A stretch of 64,000 nucleotides of DNA, from the NCBI GenBank assembly GCA_051294375.1, contig CM119264.1:23754858-23818857 (forward strand), read 5' to 3'. Shown here one piece after another: positions 47,164 through 59,014 of the stretch. Made by a program: the position numbers and the translations under genes. The notes below the pieces were generated by a model. The model ran no database searches and was not told the origin of the DNA. It saw only the letters and a program-made list of their open reading frames with translations. This stretch comes from Paraspadella gotoi. Lineage: Eukaryota > Chaetognatha. Position 1 is the stretch's first letter, and each line of letters begins with the position of its first letter.

Positions 47164-47206
47164 ATCACGTGACTCCGTTGGCGGTCGACGTCGTTGTCAT
47201 GGCAAC
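47164..47206. promoter_or_regulatory. E-box TCACGTGA and RFX-type X-box
   Basis: TCACGTGA palindrome at about 47165-47172 and GTTGTCATGGCAAC at 47193-47206, one base from the symmetric X-box consensus bound by RFX factors. They sit in a CpG-rich stretch (47115-47580) with ETS-like ACTTCCGG at about 47261. Could be an intronic enhancer or an unannotated promoter. Sequence motif only. Confidence 0.3.
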
Positions 47207-47580
47207 GATACTGCTTCAGCCGCCGCCGCCGCTTCCTCCCCCGGTTCTCTTTTTTTTTCCACTTCCGGTCTTTTCGCGCCAAAAGCCTTCTATTCATAAA
47301 TTCCTTCCACGCGCCGAGGAAAAACGACGGTCACGTGTTCCCCTTTTTTTTTTCGTTCGACGATCCCCTGCGATTCCCCGGCAAACCCCGACAATCCCCG
47401 AGTGATCCCCCTTCCCCCGCCCCTGGAATGATTCACGGCAATTCACGGGGCTATCCATTCGCATTTCACATTCCGAGCGATCCCCGAACAATCTCTATCT
47501 TTTCCCCGATTGGATCTCACATCTCTGATAAACGGTTTACGCCGAATTCAATCGCTCGCTCACATCGACGGCGAAGGTGA

Positions 47581-48560
47581 TTTGTGATTGGCTTATCCGC
47601 GATTTGATTGGTAAACGCTTGCTCGTGGAAGTAACGATAACGCTTGACCGCTCTTTGTTAAAGCTTGCTCTTGGCTTGGAGACTTGAAGCGTTAAGCAGC
47701 TTTTCCGATTGTGCGAAATGCGGGCCAATGGTAACGTACTACATGTTATTGCGTATATTTTTATGAGTTGAGTTTGACGCACGGATAGAACGATAAAAGG
47801 AGTAATATTTGTGATCAACGACCGAATTAATTCCCTTCGGTTGTTTTATTTTTTCGCTTCATTTAGCATCAGAGTCAGAATTAATACCAGCGCATCGTTT
47901 CTCCAGTCGAATGTCGAACTCAACAGTCAATTTCCTCTCAATTTTCTTTTATGGATGAGAGAGACCTTCCAGTAAACCCGGGCCAAAGTAATTTTTACAA
48001 ATCACCATAGATTCGCCACTTGCAACGCTGTATCGCCAGTGGCTTTCCACATTCGAATTGCCACTCGCACGCCGACCTAAATAGCCAGTCCTTGGCCACG
48101 CCACATCTTCATAGCTTTTTGCGACTTAAAATAGTCGAACGCAAGAATCGCGTCTGAGTTCAGTTGGCGACGTTCGGCGCTGCGGCGTCGGCTGCAGCTG
48201 TTGCGGCAGAGACGCCGTGGGAGACTTTTTTGGGACGCGCGTAAAAAAAAAGTGAAACGACGTTGCGAGGCTGGCGCATGAGAATGGCGAGGAAGTCTGG
48301 CGATTGAGTCTGGCGAGTTAAAAACTGACGGGAGTGGCGAGCGAGAAATAATTGAAAAAAGAAAGTAAATAAAAAATGAAAATAAATTAAGAGAATAATT
48401 AAATAACATCATCTAAAGAGCAATAAATCTCTAGGGAAAAAGTCGAAGAAAATATCTGACCAATTTAGTTTAAACATGAAACAAAACGAAATTTTTCGAC
48501 TGGAGGAAAAAAGAGGAAAAATGATCGAATTCTGCTCGCGACATTCTTTAATCTTTACCT
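47581..48560. other. no gene seen
   Basis: Intronic DNA of mixed composition. Words such as TGGCGA/TGGCGAG recur near 48250-48340. Confidence 0.4.
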
Positions 48561-50081
48561 CAGAGACCGGACTACCGACGCAGAACTTTTGCCGATGCCA
48601 AACTTTTTTCATGACACATGTTAATCATTTGCCAATGCCTAAATTTGCCGTTGGCGACCTTTTCTGAAGTCAATTCTGGAATATTGCAGACACCAAACTT
48701 TGCCAATGCCGAGTGTCGAACCATTACCGACGCCGACCGTTGCCAATGCCGATTGTCTAACATTTCCAANNNNNNNNNNCGCCGTCACCGAAACTTGGCC
48801 TCCCCGCGATCATGTCCTCATCAGCGGTCGACGTTGAGACGTAATTGCGACCCCCGCGGGGAAACGAGGGGGGGCGGGTGATGGATGGAGAGACGTCGTG
48901 GCGATCGTGGAGTCGTTATCCCCGCGGGGAGACAAAAGTAAGGAGAACGAAAAGTGGGAGGGGGTGGAGGTAGGGGGCGGGTAAGTTGGAGGGAAAGGCT
49001 GGACGGGAAAGTCGAGCGTCTCTTTCGGTCAGACGAAAAAGAAATGGAGCCTTTGATGGATATCGACGCAGCCTTATTTTTTTTTTTCACGAGGATTTTC
49101 GTCACGAGAATTTGTCAGGGTTTTTTTTTTCTTCGTGCGGAGAGCATCTGTTTTTATGATATTTTATCCAGTATACTGTAACGTAAATTTTGCGGGGAAA
49201 CTAATCCAAGAGGTTTAGTTGCTTTTCGAACGCTCTCTCCGATGCAACGGTGATATTTGCGATGAGATTTCACCAAAAGAATTTGGCAAAAGTTATAAAG
49301 TATTAACTTTTACAAACAGTTTAATTTCGATTCCGCTCTTTTATTGAAGTCATTCTATCATTCATCTTTCCCTCTTTTCCCCTCATTCAATCCCTCCCAC
49401 TCCCTTTCCTCACCGGGTAAGTAAAGCTGCACTGTGAATCCGTGAAGAGAAGGAATCACGTTTTGAACGGAACTTTTGTTGGAGACGGAAACGTGAGATC
49501 GATTGGGGAAGATCCNNNNNNNNNNNNNNNNNNNNNNNNNNNNNNNNNNNNNNNNNNNNNNNNNNNNNNNNNNNNNNNNNNNNNNNNNNNNNNNNNNNNN
49601 NNNNNNNNNNNNNNNNNNNNNNNNNNNNNNNNNNNNNNNNNNNNNNNNNNNNNNNNNNNNNNNNNNNNNNNNNNNNNNNNNNNNNNNNNNNNNNNNNNNN
49701 NNNNNNNNNNGTATTCGGAGACACAGAAACGATCATTTATAGTCGGATTCGTTTTAGAAATCCTTCAGAGATCACGGAGAATGTGACTCTTAAAAAGAAT
49801 GTTAATTTTGAATGCCTGATCATTAATTACGCCGATTAGTAAGAACCTGAACTCTTAACAGAATAGTAAATAGTGCTTAATGATCCCTGATAATAAAATA
49901 TGAATTGCATCAGGAAAAAATCAGAAAATGTTGCAAAAAGGGTATCCTTTGCGTTGCTGTGTCATGTCTTTCACACCCTTTCTCTTTTTCTCTGTTTCCC
50001 TTTTATCTATTCCTAAAACTTTTCCTTGAACTCAAACAAGGCCGTTTATTCCCAAATCTCTTTTTCATACTTTCTCTCTCC

Positions 50082-50125
<44 letters not shown>

Positions 50126-50608
50126 CTCTATTTCTCTCTCTCTCTCTCTTTTCCTTCAATCCATTTTTTTTCCCCCCCCCCAAAAAAACTAAAAGGGGCT
50201 TGTGTCCTAAAATACAANNNNNNNNNNNNNNNNNNNNNNNNNNNNNNNNNNNNNNNNNNNNNNNNNNNNNNNNNNNNTTTCCTTCAATCCATTTCAACTA
50301 AGGCTTGTCTAAAATACAAAATAATCATTAACTTTTCAAAAGTCCTCTTTATGGGGTCAGTCAAACCGTAAAACTTGTTTTCTGCATTCATTAAATTTTC
50401 CCTGGTATTCCATAACGAGAATAAGCGAGACAGAGAGAGAAACAGGCCGAACGATAGAGAGAGAGCAGAAAAAGCGATAAATAAAGACATTAAAAAGTAC
50501 GTTTAAAAAAAAGCAAAATGCTTGGTTCGTCATGGGCGATTAATCCTCGCCAGTGTTATGATCAATTTATTCGTAGACTTAATTATGCGGAAGTTCAAAG
50601 TCTCTTTT

Positions 50609-50726
<118 letters not shown>

Positions 50727-51253
50727 CCGCCGCCATCAACATTCAATAATTTCTTCTCTTTTCCATGACATGAATTCCGAGGGGAAGCCGCCACACGACT
50801 GTTGCAGCAGTAGTGCTGTTGTAGCACGAGTGTTGTTGCGGCAGGAGAGCTGCTGGTAATTCTCTAGAAAAAGCTTCTCATCTTCTCCTCTCGACCGTGG
50901 CCTGAATTGGTACGGAAAAAAAAACCTTGTCTTGTTGGAATAGAAAAGCTAACAGGATTGAAAAATCCGCACACCACGGTTTTCTGTTCCATCGGTGACC
51001 GTGCGAGAAAGGAGTTTGATTTATCTTGGAACAGATACGAAATATCTCTTAATACTATTTAAAAAAAAGACTGAGAAGACAACCACAGGAGTTACAACTG
51101 CCTTTAAACTAAAGAAAGGTTCGTTTTGAATAAATACGCACATATATACCTTTTTACATGATAGTAGATGTGTTTCTCATTATCTTCATGTTGGGAAGAT
51201 AATGACTGAAGATAATGACTAAGCTAAGTCAACATCCCTAGCATTTGACTCAC

Positions 51254-51474
51254 CTGAACACGTCTCGACATTTAATCTTTGGTTTGTAATAAACCAGAAG
51301 CTTTTTGTAGCCGCAGGATGGGTAAGGGATGGAGGCGTTCCAGTAGCTGTGCACGGAGAGGCTGCAGCGGAGCAGCTTCCCGTTGTCCGAAGGCTTCGGA
51401 TCGATCGCCAGCTTCGAGATGCTGTAGTTTCCGAGGGTTGAGGCTTGGCCTGTGATGCCGCGGGTCTCGCCCAC
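51254..51474 (-). CDS. Ig-superfamily gene: second copy of the Ig2 exon
   Basis: 221-nt exon, base-for-base identical as far as I can compare with 54601-54821, with the same donor (CAG|GTGAGT) and a slightly different acceptor context (CTTCTATCCCAAG). It encodes VGETRGITGQ... through PKIKCRDVF. As 221 is not a multiple of three, both copies cannot be included in one mRNA without a frameshift. The copy is therefore either mutually exclusive, unused, or an assembly duplicate; identity plus the surrounding 3-kb duplication favours the last. Confidence 0.55.
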
Positions 51475-51589
51475 CTTGGGATAGAAGTTGATGTCACATG
51501 TGAATCATTTGCCAATGCCTAATATTTGCCTTTGGAGAGAACTTTTCTGAAGTCAATTCTCAAAAATATTGCAGACACCAAACTTTGCC

Positions 51590-51895
51590 AATACCGGAGT
51601 GTCGAACCATTACCGACGCCGACCTTTGCCAATGCCGTTGTCTAACATTTCCAACGCCGAACTTTGCCGACGCGAACTTTGCCGACGGCCGAACTTTGGC
51701 GACGCCGAACTTTGCCGACGTCGAACTTTGCCGACGCCGAACTTTGTGCCGACGCCGGTACTTTGCCGAACCAGAAACATGCGACCCCGAACTTTTCGAG
51801 GGCCGAACTTTGCCGACCCGCGACTTCGCCGTCACCGAACTTTGCGACCCCGAACTTTTCCGACGCCGAACTTCGCCGTCACCGAACTTGGCCTC
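51590..51895 (+). repeat. 15-16-bp minisatellite (GCCGAACTTTGCCGAC)
   Basis: About 18 imperfect units with CCGAACTTT as core. Copy 1 of the 3-kb duplication has only a few units and a 10-N gap at the same place (48690-48790). Confidence 0.85.
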
Positions 51896-52307
51896 CCCGC
51901 GATCATGTCCTCATCAGCGGTCGACGTTGAGACGTAATTAGCGACCCCCGCGGGAAACGAGGGGGGCGGGTGATGGATGGAGAGACGTCGTGGAGATCGT
52001 GAGTCGTTATCCCGCGGGAGACAAAAGTAAGGAGAACGAAAATGGGGGGGTGGAGAGTAGGGGCGGGTAAGTTGGAGGGAAAGCTGGACGGGAAAGTCGA
52101 GCGTCTCTCTCGGTCAGACGAAAAGAAAAGAAACCTTTGATGGATTTTCGACGCAGCTTATTTTTTTCACGAGGATTTTTCCGTCACGAGATTTGGTCAG
52201 ATTTTTTTTTTCCTTCGTGCGGAGAGCATCTGTTTTTATGATATTTTATCCAGTATAACTGTAACGTAAATTTTGCGGGGAAACTAATCCAAGAGGTTCA
52301 GTAATAA

Positions 52308-52311
<4 letters not shown>

Positions 52312-52359
<48 letters not shown>

Positions 52360-52391
52360 TAATAATATAATAATAATAATAATAATAATAT
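52312..52391. repeat. (AAT)n microsatellite
   Basis: AATA/ATA run present in copy 2 but absent from the corresponding place of copy 1 (near 49220). Confidence 0.9.
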
Positions 52392-53329
52392 ATAAAATTG
52401 GACATAGTAATTATAAAAAAAAAAAGAGGTTTCAGTGCTTTTTCGAACGCTCCTCCGATGCAAACGGTGATGTTTGCGATGAGATTTCACCAAAAAGATT
52501 TGGCAAAAGTTATAAAGCACTTAACTTTTAAAAACATGTTTAATTCGATTCCGCTCTTTGGTAAGTCATTCTATCATCATCTTTCCCTCTTTTCCCTCAT
52601 TCATCCCTCCCACTCCCTTTCCTCACCGGGTAAGTTAAAGCTGCACTGTGAATCCGTGAAGAGAAGAATCACGTTTGAACGGAACTTTGTTGGAGACGGA
52701 AACGTGAGATCGATTGGGGAAGATCCAAGATGACATCAGTCGAGAGGGGGGCGGGTTGGACGCCAACAGAGCACTCCACGATGTAGAAGGATCGCCAGGG
52801 GAAGCTGCGTGGAGGGGGGGGGGGGGGGGTGAAAGGGGGTGACAGAGTGGAGGGGTAGGGTAAAAAAAAAACCAATCAAGTATCGAGACAGCAAAAAGAA
52901 ACGATCAATTTATAGTCGCATTCGTTTTAGAAATCCTTCAGAGATCACGGAGAATGTGACTCTTAAAAGGAATGGTTAATTTAGAATGCCTGATCAACTA
53001 ATTACCGATTAGTAAGAACCTGAACATTTGACCAGATCGTAAATAGTGTTTTTAATGATTTCCTGATAATAATAATATGAATTGCATCAGCCGAAAAAAA
53101 AAACAGCAAACTGTTGCAAAAAGGTCCGGTGCGGAGTTCGTTGGGGTTGCTGTGTCATGTTCTTTTCCACCCTTTCTCTTTTCTCTGTTTCCCTTTTATT
53201 ATTCCTAAACTTTCCTTGACTCAAACAAGGCCTTTTATTCCCAAATCCTTTTTCATATTTTCTCTCTCTCCCCTCTCTCTTCTCTCTTCTCCTCACTCCT
53301 CTCTCTCTCTCTCTCCTCTCTCTCTCTTC

Positions 53330-53362
<33 letters not shown>

Positions 53363-53743
53363 TCTCTCCTTCTCTCTTCTTTTTCCTTCAATCCATTTCA
53401 AACTAAGGCTTGTCTAAAATACAAATAATCATAACTTTCAAAAGTCCTCTTTATGGGGTCAGTCAAAACGTAAAACTTGTTTTCTGCATTCATTAAATTT
53501 TCCCTGGTATTCCATAACGAGAATAAGCGAGACAGAGAGAGAAGACAGGCCGAACGATAGAGAGACAGAGCAGAAAAAGCGATAAATAAAGACATAAAAA
53601 GTAATTTAAAAAAAAAAGCAAAATGCTGGTTCGTCAATGGGCTTTTCACATGGGCGATAATCCTCGCCAGTGTTATGAATCAATTTAATTCGTTAGACTT
53701 AATTATGCGGAAGTTCAAAGTCTCTTTTGCCTCTCTTCTCTCC

Positions 53744-53799
<56 letters not shown>

Positions 53800-53981
53800 T
53801 CTTTTCACTCTGTCTCTATGTCTTTCTTTCTCTACCTTCCTCTCTCCATCTCTCTGACTCTCTCTGCCCTCTCCCTTCCCTGCACCGGTTACTGATAATT
53901 TTCATTGAAATCGACCGCTATAAAAAATTTTCTCTCTCTCTCTCTCTCTCTCTCGCCTCTCTCTCTCTCTCTCTCTCTCAC

Positions 53982-54098
<117 letters not shown>

Positions 54099-54600
54099 CT
54101 CTTTCTCGGCCGCCGCCATCAACATTCAATATTCTTCTCTTTTCCATGACATGAATTCCGAGGGAAGCCGCCACACGACTGTTGCAGCAGTAGTGCTGTT
54201 GTAGCACGAATGCTGTTGCGGCAGGAGAGCTGCTGTTAATTCTCTAGAAAAAGCTTCTCATCTTCTCCTCTCGACCTGGCCTGAATTGGTACGGAAAAAA
54301 AAACCTTGTCTCTTGTTGGAATAGAAAAGCTAAACTGGATTGAAAAATCCCGCACACCACGGTCTTTCAGTTCCATCGGTGACCGTGCATAGCGAGAAAG
54401 AGTTTGATTTATCTTGGAACAGATACGAAATATCTCTTAATACTATTTAAAAAAAAGACTGGGGAAGACAAACCACAGGAGTTACAACTGCCTTAAACTA
54501 AAGAAAGGTTCGTTTTGAATAACTCCGCACATATAAGATGATGACCTCGTTTTCACTGCATAACTGTCCCCAAGTCAAACATCCCTAACATTTGACTCAC

Positions 54601-54821
54601 CTGAACACGTCTCGACATTTAATCTTTGGTTTGTAATAAACCAGAAGCTTTTTGTAGCCGCAGGATGGGTAAGGGATGGAGGCGTTCCAGTAGCTGTGCA
54701 CGGAGAGGCTGCAGCGGAGCAGCTTCCCGTTGTCCGAAGGCTTCGGATCGATCGCCAGCTTCGAGATGCTGTAGTTTCCGAGGGTTGAGGCTTGGCCTGT
54801 GATGCCGCGGGTCTCGCCCAC
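54601..54821 (-). CDS. Ig-superfamily membrane protein: Ig2 second-half exon
   Basis: 221 nt, entering in phase 0 after TTCTTTCCAAG and leaving in phase 2 at CAG|GTGAGT. Residues: YSISKLAIDPKPSDNGKLLRC (strands D-E-F; SDNGKLLRC is the D-x-G-x-x-x-C-type F-strand motif), an NAS sequon, a long F-G loop with a second Cys (PSCGYKK) and the G strand LLVYYKP. It completes the Ig domain started by 56301-56464 (B-strand Cys in YFYCQV, core Trp in LSWQ). The extra Cys in the loop may pair with PSCMPP at the start of the domain. The downstream partner exon is uncertain. Confidence 0.8.
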
Positions 54822-54840
54822 CTTGGAAAGAAGGTTGGTG

Positions 54841-55137
54841 GTTAGACAGGGTGGGATTGTGGAGTGGAAGAAGACGAGACAGAAATAGACCACGAGAGAG
54901 AGATGAGAGAGAAGAGAGAGAGAGAGAGAAGAGAGAGAGAAGAGAGAGAGAGAGAGAGATGAGAGAGAGAGTAGAAATTGAAATTAAATTGAAAAAACAA
55001 AAGTAAGCTGTAGGCCTACGCTAGTCCCTGTAATTTAAACAGACTCCTAGTATACAGGCACACCATTCATTCCACTTGCTCATAAGTATAGTACTTATGC
55101 ATCATGTTTTGTTCTAGTTTTACTAAATGTGTTAACT

Positions 55138-55181
<44 letters not shown>

Positions 55182-55235
55182 AGTAGAGAGAGAGAAGAAG
55201 AGAGAAGAGAGAGAGAGAGAGAAGAGAGAGAGAGC

Positions 55236-55287
<52 letters not shown>

Positions 55288-55306
55288 GACAGAAAAAAAA
55301 ACGTCA
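54841..55306. repeat. intronic GA-rich tracts
   Basis: (GA)n with interruptions at about 54895-54972 and 55139-55283, then the 25-N gap 55307-55331. Confidence 0.85.
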
Positions 55307-55331
55307 NNNNNNNNNNNNNNNNNNNNNNNNN

Positions 55332-56300
55332 GGCAAAGAGGGGGGAGCGAAAGCCCTCGCTCCATTCGGTAAACAACCCGCGCGCGTTCTGCGAGATTCT
55401 CATTGATTTTCATCTCCGAAGCAAAAGTAGACGAATATTCATTCATTATGCAAATTTTTTTGTTCCGCGCAAAGCGAAGAAGTTTTTTTTTTTTTTTTTT
55501 TTTTGGCGCGAAGTCGACCGTTTTTACTTTTAGAGTTTTTTAATCTTTTTTTTTTTCTGGCTAGGAGATTTTTTAAGAGTCTTTGTTTTTTATTATTACT
55601 ATATTTAGGTCAGTGAAAATTGCTTAATAATTAATCTATATGTAGTCTATGTTGGTAAAACAAAGTTTTTAAAAACTTTTTAAGGTCCAGACGTTGGATC
55701 TTTAATAATGATCACAACGGCTAATTCTGAATGCAGACACTACTACGTCCAATTTTTTTTTATTCCGCATCTGTAATCAAGATCTGAATCCTGAATTCAG
55801 ATCTGAATCCTGAATTCAGATCTGCCTCACAAATGAGATCCATTTGTCTCAAAAGTTTATAAACGAGCGTCCATTCGCGAGACGGCCACCTGACGCCGTC
55901 AACTCATGAAGGGGTCGCCTGGCGAATTCATATAAAAATCCCCCGGCAGATTTACAAGGGTCGCCTGGCAAATTTATGAGGGATCATATTCATGAGGCAA
56001 ATCTATGTATTTAGCGTATCGTCTTGTATTTTCACAAGTACTCCCAACGTATCGCCTGACGAAATCATGCAAGATCGGATTGTGAAATTTAAAACTAATG
56101 AAAGATCTTTGGTCAGTGGATGTCGATTATGTGGCGAGAAATTTCCCGGCTTTTTTTTTTTAAAGTTAATAACTGTCAAAACTCTCTACGTGGTTACGAG
56201 TTACTCACAACAAAATAAATATAATTTAGTAACCCATTCACAGACATAAAACCTACCCAAACCCTCACCCACGCTGCGCCCTCTCTCCAAAAACACTCAC
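55332..56300. other. intron with small tandem repeats
   Basis: A 19-bp unit GATCTGAATCCTGAATTCA is present twice plus a partial copy (about 55781-55822) and forms a palindrome around TGAATTCA. Degenerate GGGTCGCCTGGC..ATTTAT units recur at about 55910-55990. No coding signal. Confidence 0.6.
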
Positions 56301-56464
56301 CTGCCAAGAGAGCTGAGGATTGACGTCCAAACTGGCCGTGACCTGACAGTAGAAGTAGGCCTTCTCTCCCTCGTGCAGAACCGACTGCGGCGGCATGCAG
56401 CTGGGAAGACCGACCACCATCAGCGTCGCGGAGAGGATGTTGCTGCACTTGTATCGACCGGCAT
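56301..56464 (-). CDS. Ig-superfamily membrane protein: Ig1 end / Ig2 start exon
   Basis: 164 nt. The acceptor ..CCTCTTAG lies at the edge of the gap 56473-56702, and the donor is CAG|GTGAGT. It enters in phase 1 and leaves in phase 0. The first codons complete EDAGRYKC, the classic Ig F-strand D-x-G-x-Y-x-C motif, when joined to 58856-59014. Then come the G strand (ATLMVVGLP), a linker with PSCMPPQSV, and the next Ig A-B-C strands (EGEKAYFYCQV ... LSWQ) with the B-strand Cys and core Trp. The join to 54601-54821 is in frame. This junction is the strongest single piece of evidence for the gene. Confidence 0.85.
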
Positions 56465-56826
56465 CTAAGAGGNNNNNNNNNNNNNNNNNNNNNNNNNNNN
56501 NNNNNNNNNNNNNNNNNNNNNNNNNNNNNNNNNNNNNNNNNNNNNNNNNNNNNNNNNNNNNNNNNNNNNNNNNNNNNNNNNNNNNNNNNNNNNNNNNNNN
56601 NNNNNNNNNNNNNNNNNNNNNNNNNNNNNNNNNNNNNNNNNNNNNNNNNNNNNNNNNNNNNNNNNNNNNNNNNNNNNNNNNNNNNNNNNNNNNNNNNNNN
56701 NNAAGAAAACGAATTTTTATTCGTTTCTTTTTCTGGCGTGGTTGCGGTATTTCATTAAATTAATGAAATTCTGACGTTGAGACGAGCATTAACGCTATTA
56801 CGATCGCGCCCTTCATTTATTACTAA

Positions 56827-56932
56827 TTCAGCTAATTCATTACCTAATTCATTTATTAATATTTCGCAGCTAATTCATTACCTAATTCATTTATTACTAT
56901 TTCGCAGCTAATTCATTACCTAATTTATTTTT
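56827..56932 (+). repeat. 38-bp tandem repeat, ~3 copies
   Basis: CAGCTAATTCATTACCTAAT followed by TCATTTATTA.TATTTCG, repeated with little change. It lies in the intron between 56464 and 58856. Confidence 0.85.
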
Positions 56933-57219
56933 ATCGCGCTTTTAGCAAATTACGATCTCTCGAGGTAAGTTACGTGCATTCTAGCCCGTTATTTATGAAA
57001 CATTTCGACGATAAAATGGAAATATTGCGTTATTTAGTCAATGAACCAACTAGTAATTTAACAACCCTTTTGTTGTTTTCTGTTAAATTGCACTTTCTTA
57101 ACAATAAAACGACCCGAATTAACAAAGAGTCGGAAAATAAAACGTCTTTCTAAGCAAAACGAACCTCGGCTAAAAGACATAAAAAGGATCTATCAGAGCC
57201 GGAGGACAAAGCACCAAAT

Positions 57220-57610
57220 AACACTTGCCACATTCCCTTTTTTCTCGAGACTCTCCTGACCGGAAGGGGTTCTTCCGTCGCGCTCCGGAAGTGTTTCTCG
57301 TAATTGCCGGAAATGGCCGAGGACCGGGAAAAAAAAAGGCGGAAACCTCCCACGGCCTGGGAACTCAGGTGCCAAAGACAACAACGACGACGATGACGAC
57401 GACGAAGACGACCGGAGATTCCCTCGAGTTAGAAACATCGCCGTCGGACTATTTTTCCTCCTCCGACCGCAGGTGGCAAAAACGCCGCCGCCGCCGCCGC
57501 CGTCTCTACCGGCGTCCTCCACCGCTGGAGAAAACGATTCTTTGCCGACGCCGGAAAAAAAGAAATTCCCCGCCGCCGCCGCCGGACGCCGGAGGGAAAA
57601 TATGATGGAG
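57220..57610. other. CpG-rich intronic stretch with (CCG)n and (ACG)n
   Basis: Contains CCGGAAGTG and CCGGAAAT ETS-like words (57286-57310), an (ACG)n run near 57385-57410 and (CCG)n at 57483-57504. Open frames here are composition artefacts. A regulatory role is possible but unsupported. Confidence 0.35.
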
Positions 57611-57754
57611 AATCGCAAAAATCAAAAATCGCGAAAATCGTTAAAATGAAAAATCGAGAAATTTTTCCTCTTCTTTCCTTCTTTTCATTTTCTTCCTTCC
57701 TTTCCTCCAGCGCGCGTCTCCCGTTACCCTTTTCTCATTTGTTGGTGAAAAATG

Positions 57755-57762
57755 AGAAACTC

Positions 57763-57809
<47 letters not shown>

Positions 57810-58136
57810 ATCCCTCTACCTCTTTCTCTCTCACTCACTCTCGCTCTCTCTCCCGTGGGAGAAGGCGAGCGAGAGAGAGAGAGAGCGAAAGCGAGAGAGA
57901 GTTACAGTATCGCAATAACGACGGCCGGCGACACGATGCCTCCTTGGCTGCCTGGTCGCTCTCTCTCTTTCTCTCTATCTCTCTCCTTCTCTCTCTCTCT
58001 CCCTCCCCTAATGGTTTTAAATTTCTTTTATGGTTTTACAATCCATTCAAGATTGAAAGCCGGAGTTTCACTATCGCGTTGTTTTAACGGCTATAGATGC
58101 GCGTTCTGTTTCTCTCTCTTTCTCTCTCTCTCTCTT
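57755..58136. repeat. CT, GT and GA runs, then a gap
   Basis: (CT)n then GTGTGTGT at about 57757-57810, GA run 57870-57900, CT runs 57957-58000, and a TAACGGCTATAGATGCGC word at about 58086 that also occurs in both B segments (16226, 23127). The gap 58137-58371 follows. Confidence 0.7.
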
Positions 58137-58592
58137 NNNNNNNNNNNNNNNNNNNNNNNNNNNNNNNNNNNNNNNNNNNNNNNNNNNNNNNNNNNNNNNN
58201 NNNNNNNNNNNNNNNNNNNNNNNNNNNNNNNNNNNNNNNNNNNNNNNNNNNNNNNNNNNNNNNNNNNNNNNNNNNNNNNNNNNNNNNNNNNNNNNNNNNN
58301 NNNNNNNNNNNNNNNNNNNNNNNNNNNNNNNNNNNNNNNNNNNNNNNNNNNNNNNNNNNNNNNNNNNNNNNGCCAGATCGAATCTACGTTTATCTTCCTC
58401 ATTCTCAAAGGGAAATCTCGAACTGCAGCCTCGCCTCGGCTTTGAACCAACAAGTTCAGGCGGTTGGTTTCAAAATCAGCAATCGTTTCCAATCCGGGAC
58501 TTTTCTGACACATGATTTACGGGTATTTAAAAAAAGAAATTAAACACACGAAGCCCGAAGCGCACTGTTAGAGACTCCTTTATGTCCCGCCA

Positions 58593-58667
58593 GCGACAAG
58601 CTATCTTATTCATTGAACGAATGGATAATTTTAATAATGGTAGTACCAGTTCCAATTACCAACGAGA
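58593..58667 (+). repeat. SINE-like dispersed repeat, diverged copy 6
   Basis: Matches the 3' third of the family: GACAAGCTATCTTATT, GAATGGATAATTTT, GTACCAGTTCCAATT. About 75-80% similar by eye. Confidence 0.6.
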
Positions 58668-58855
58668 GGAACCACTGGCATTACGAAATAAGAATAAATT
58701 TCTGACCCAAAACCTGAACCCCAACTTTCAGATCTTAACCTCAAGCAGGAAGATTGGCCTGTCATTTCTTCAGGCATTTCTCCAGTCATTCCTCAAGGCA
58801 TTCCAACAGGCTATTCTCCAGGCATTCCTCACCCCCTTACCTCCCAAAACCTTAC

Positions 58856-59014
58856 CCTCGAAAGTGACGTTCTTGACGAGGAGAGTGTTCGTCTTCCCGC
58901 TTCTCTTGTATCCGTATTTGTGGAGATCGATGGATTGATCGACGGGGCCGCTCCCGAGGAAGAGGACTTTCTCGAAGACATCGTCGTCGTTGAGCTTGAT
59001 CCAGACTGCGCTGC
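58856..59014 (-). CDS. Ig-superfamily membrane protein: Ig1 middle exon
   Basis: 159 nt. The acceptor is CTGTTCCCTACAG|GCAGC and the donor is GAGG|GTAAGG. It enters in phase 1 and leaves in phase 1. The peptide has SAVWIKLND (C strand with the core Trp), FLGSGPVDQS, and KTNTLLVKNVTFE (E strand, with an NVT sequon), leading straight into DAGRYKC of the next exon. This is the middle of a V- or I-type Ig domain. The exon carrying the B-strand Cys is not on this strand within the window. A good candidate for it (61917-62172) is on the opposite strand. Confidence 0.8.

Noticed and set aside
57225-57618. Long frames on both strands over CCG/ACG repeats
   Set aside because: Gly/Arg/Ser-rich products of trinucleotide arrays; treated as possible regulatory DNA only.
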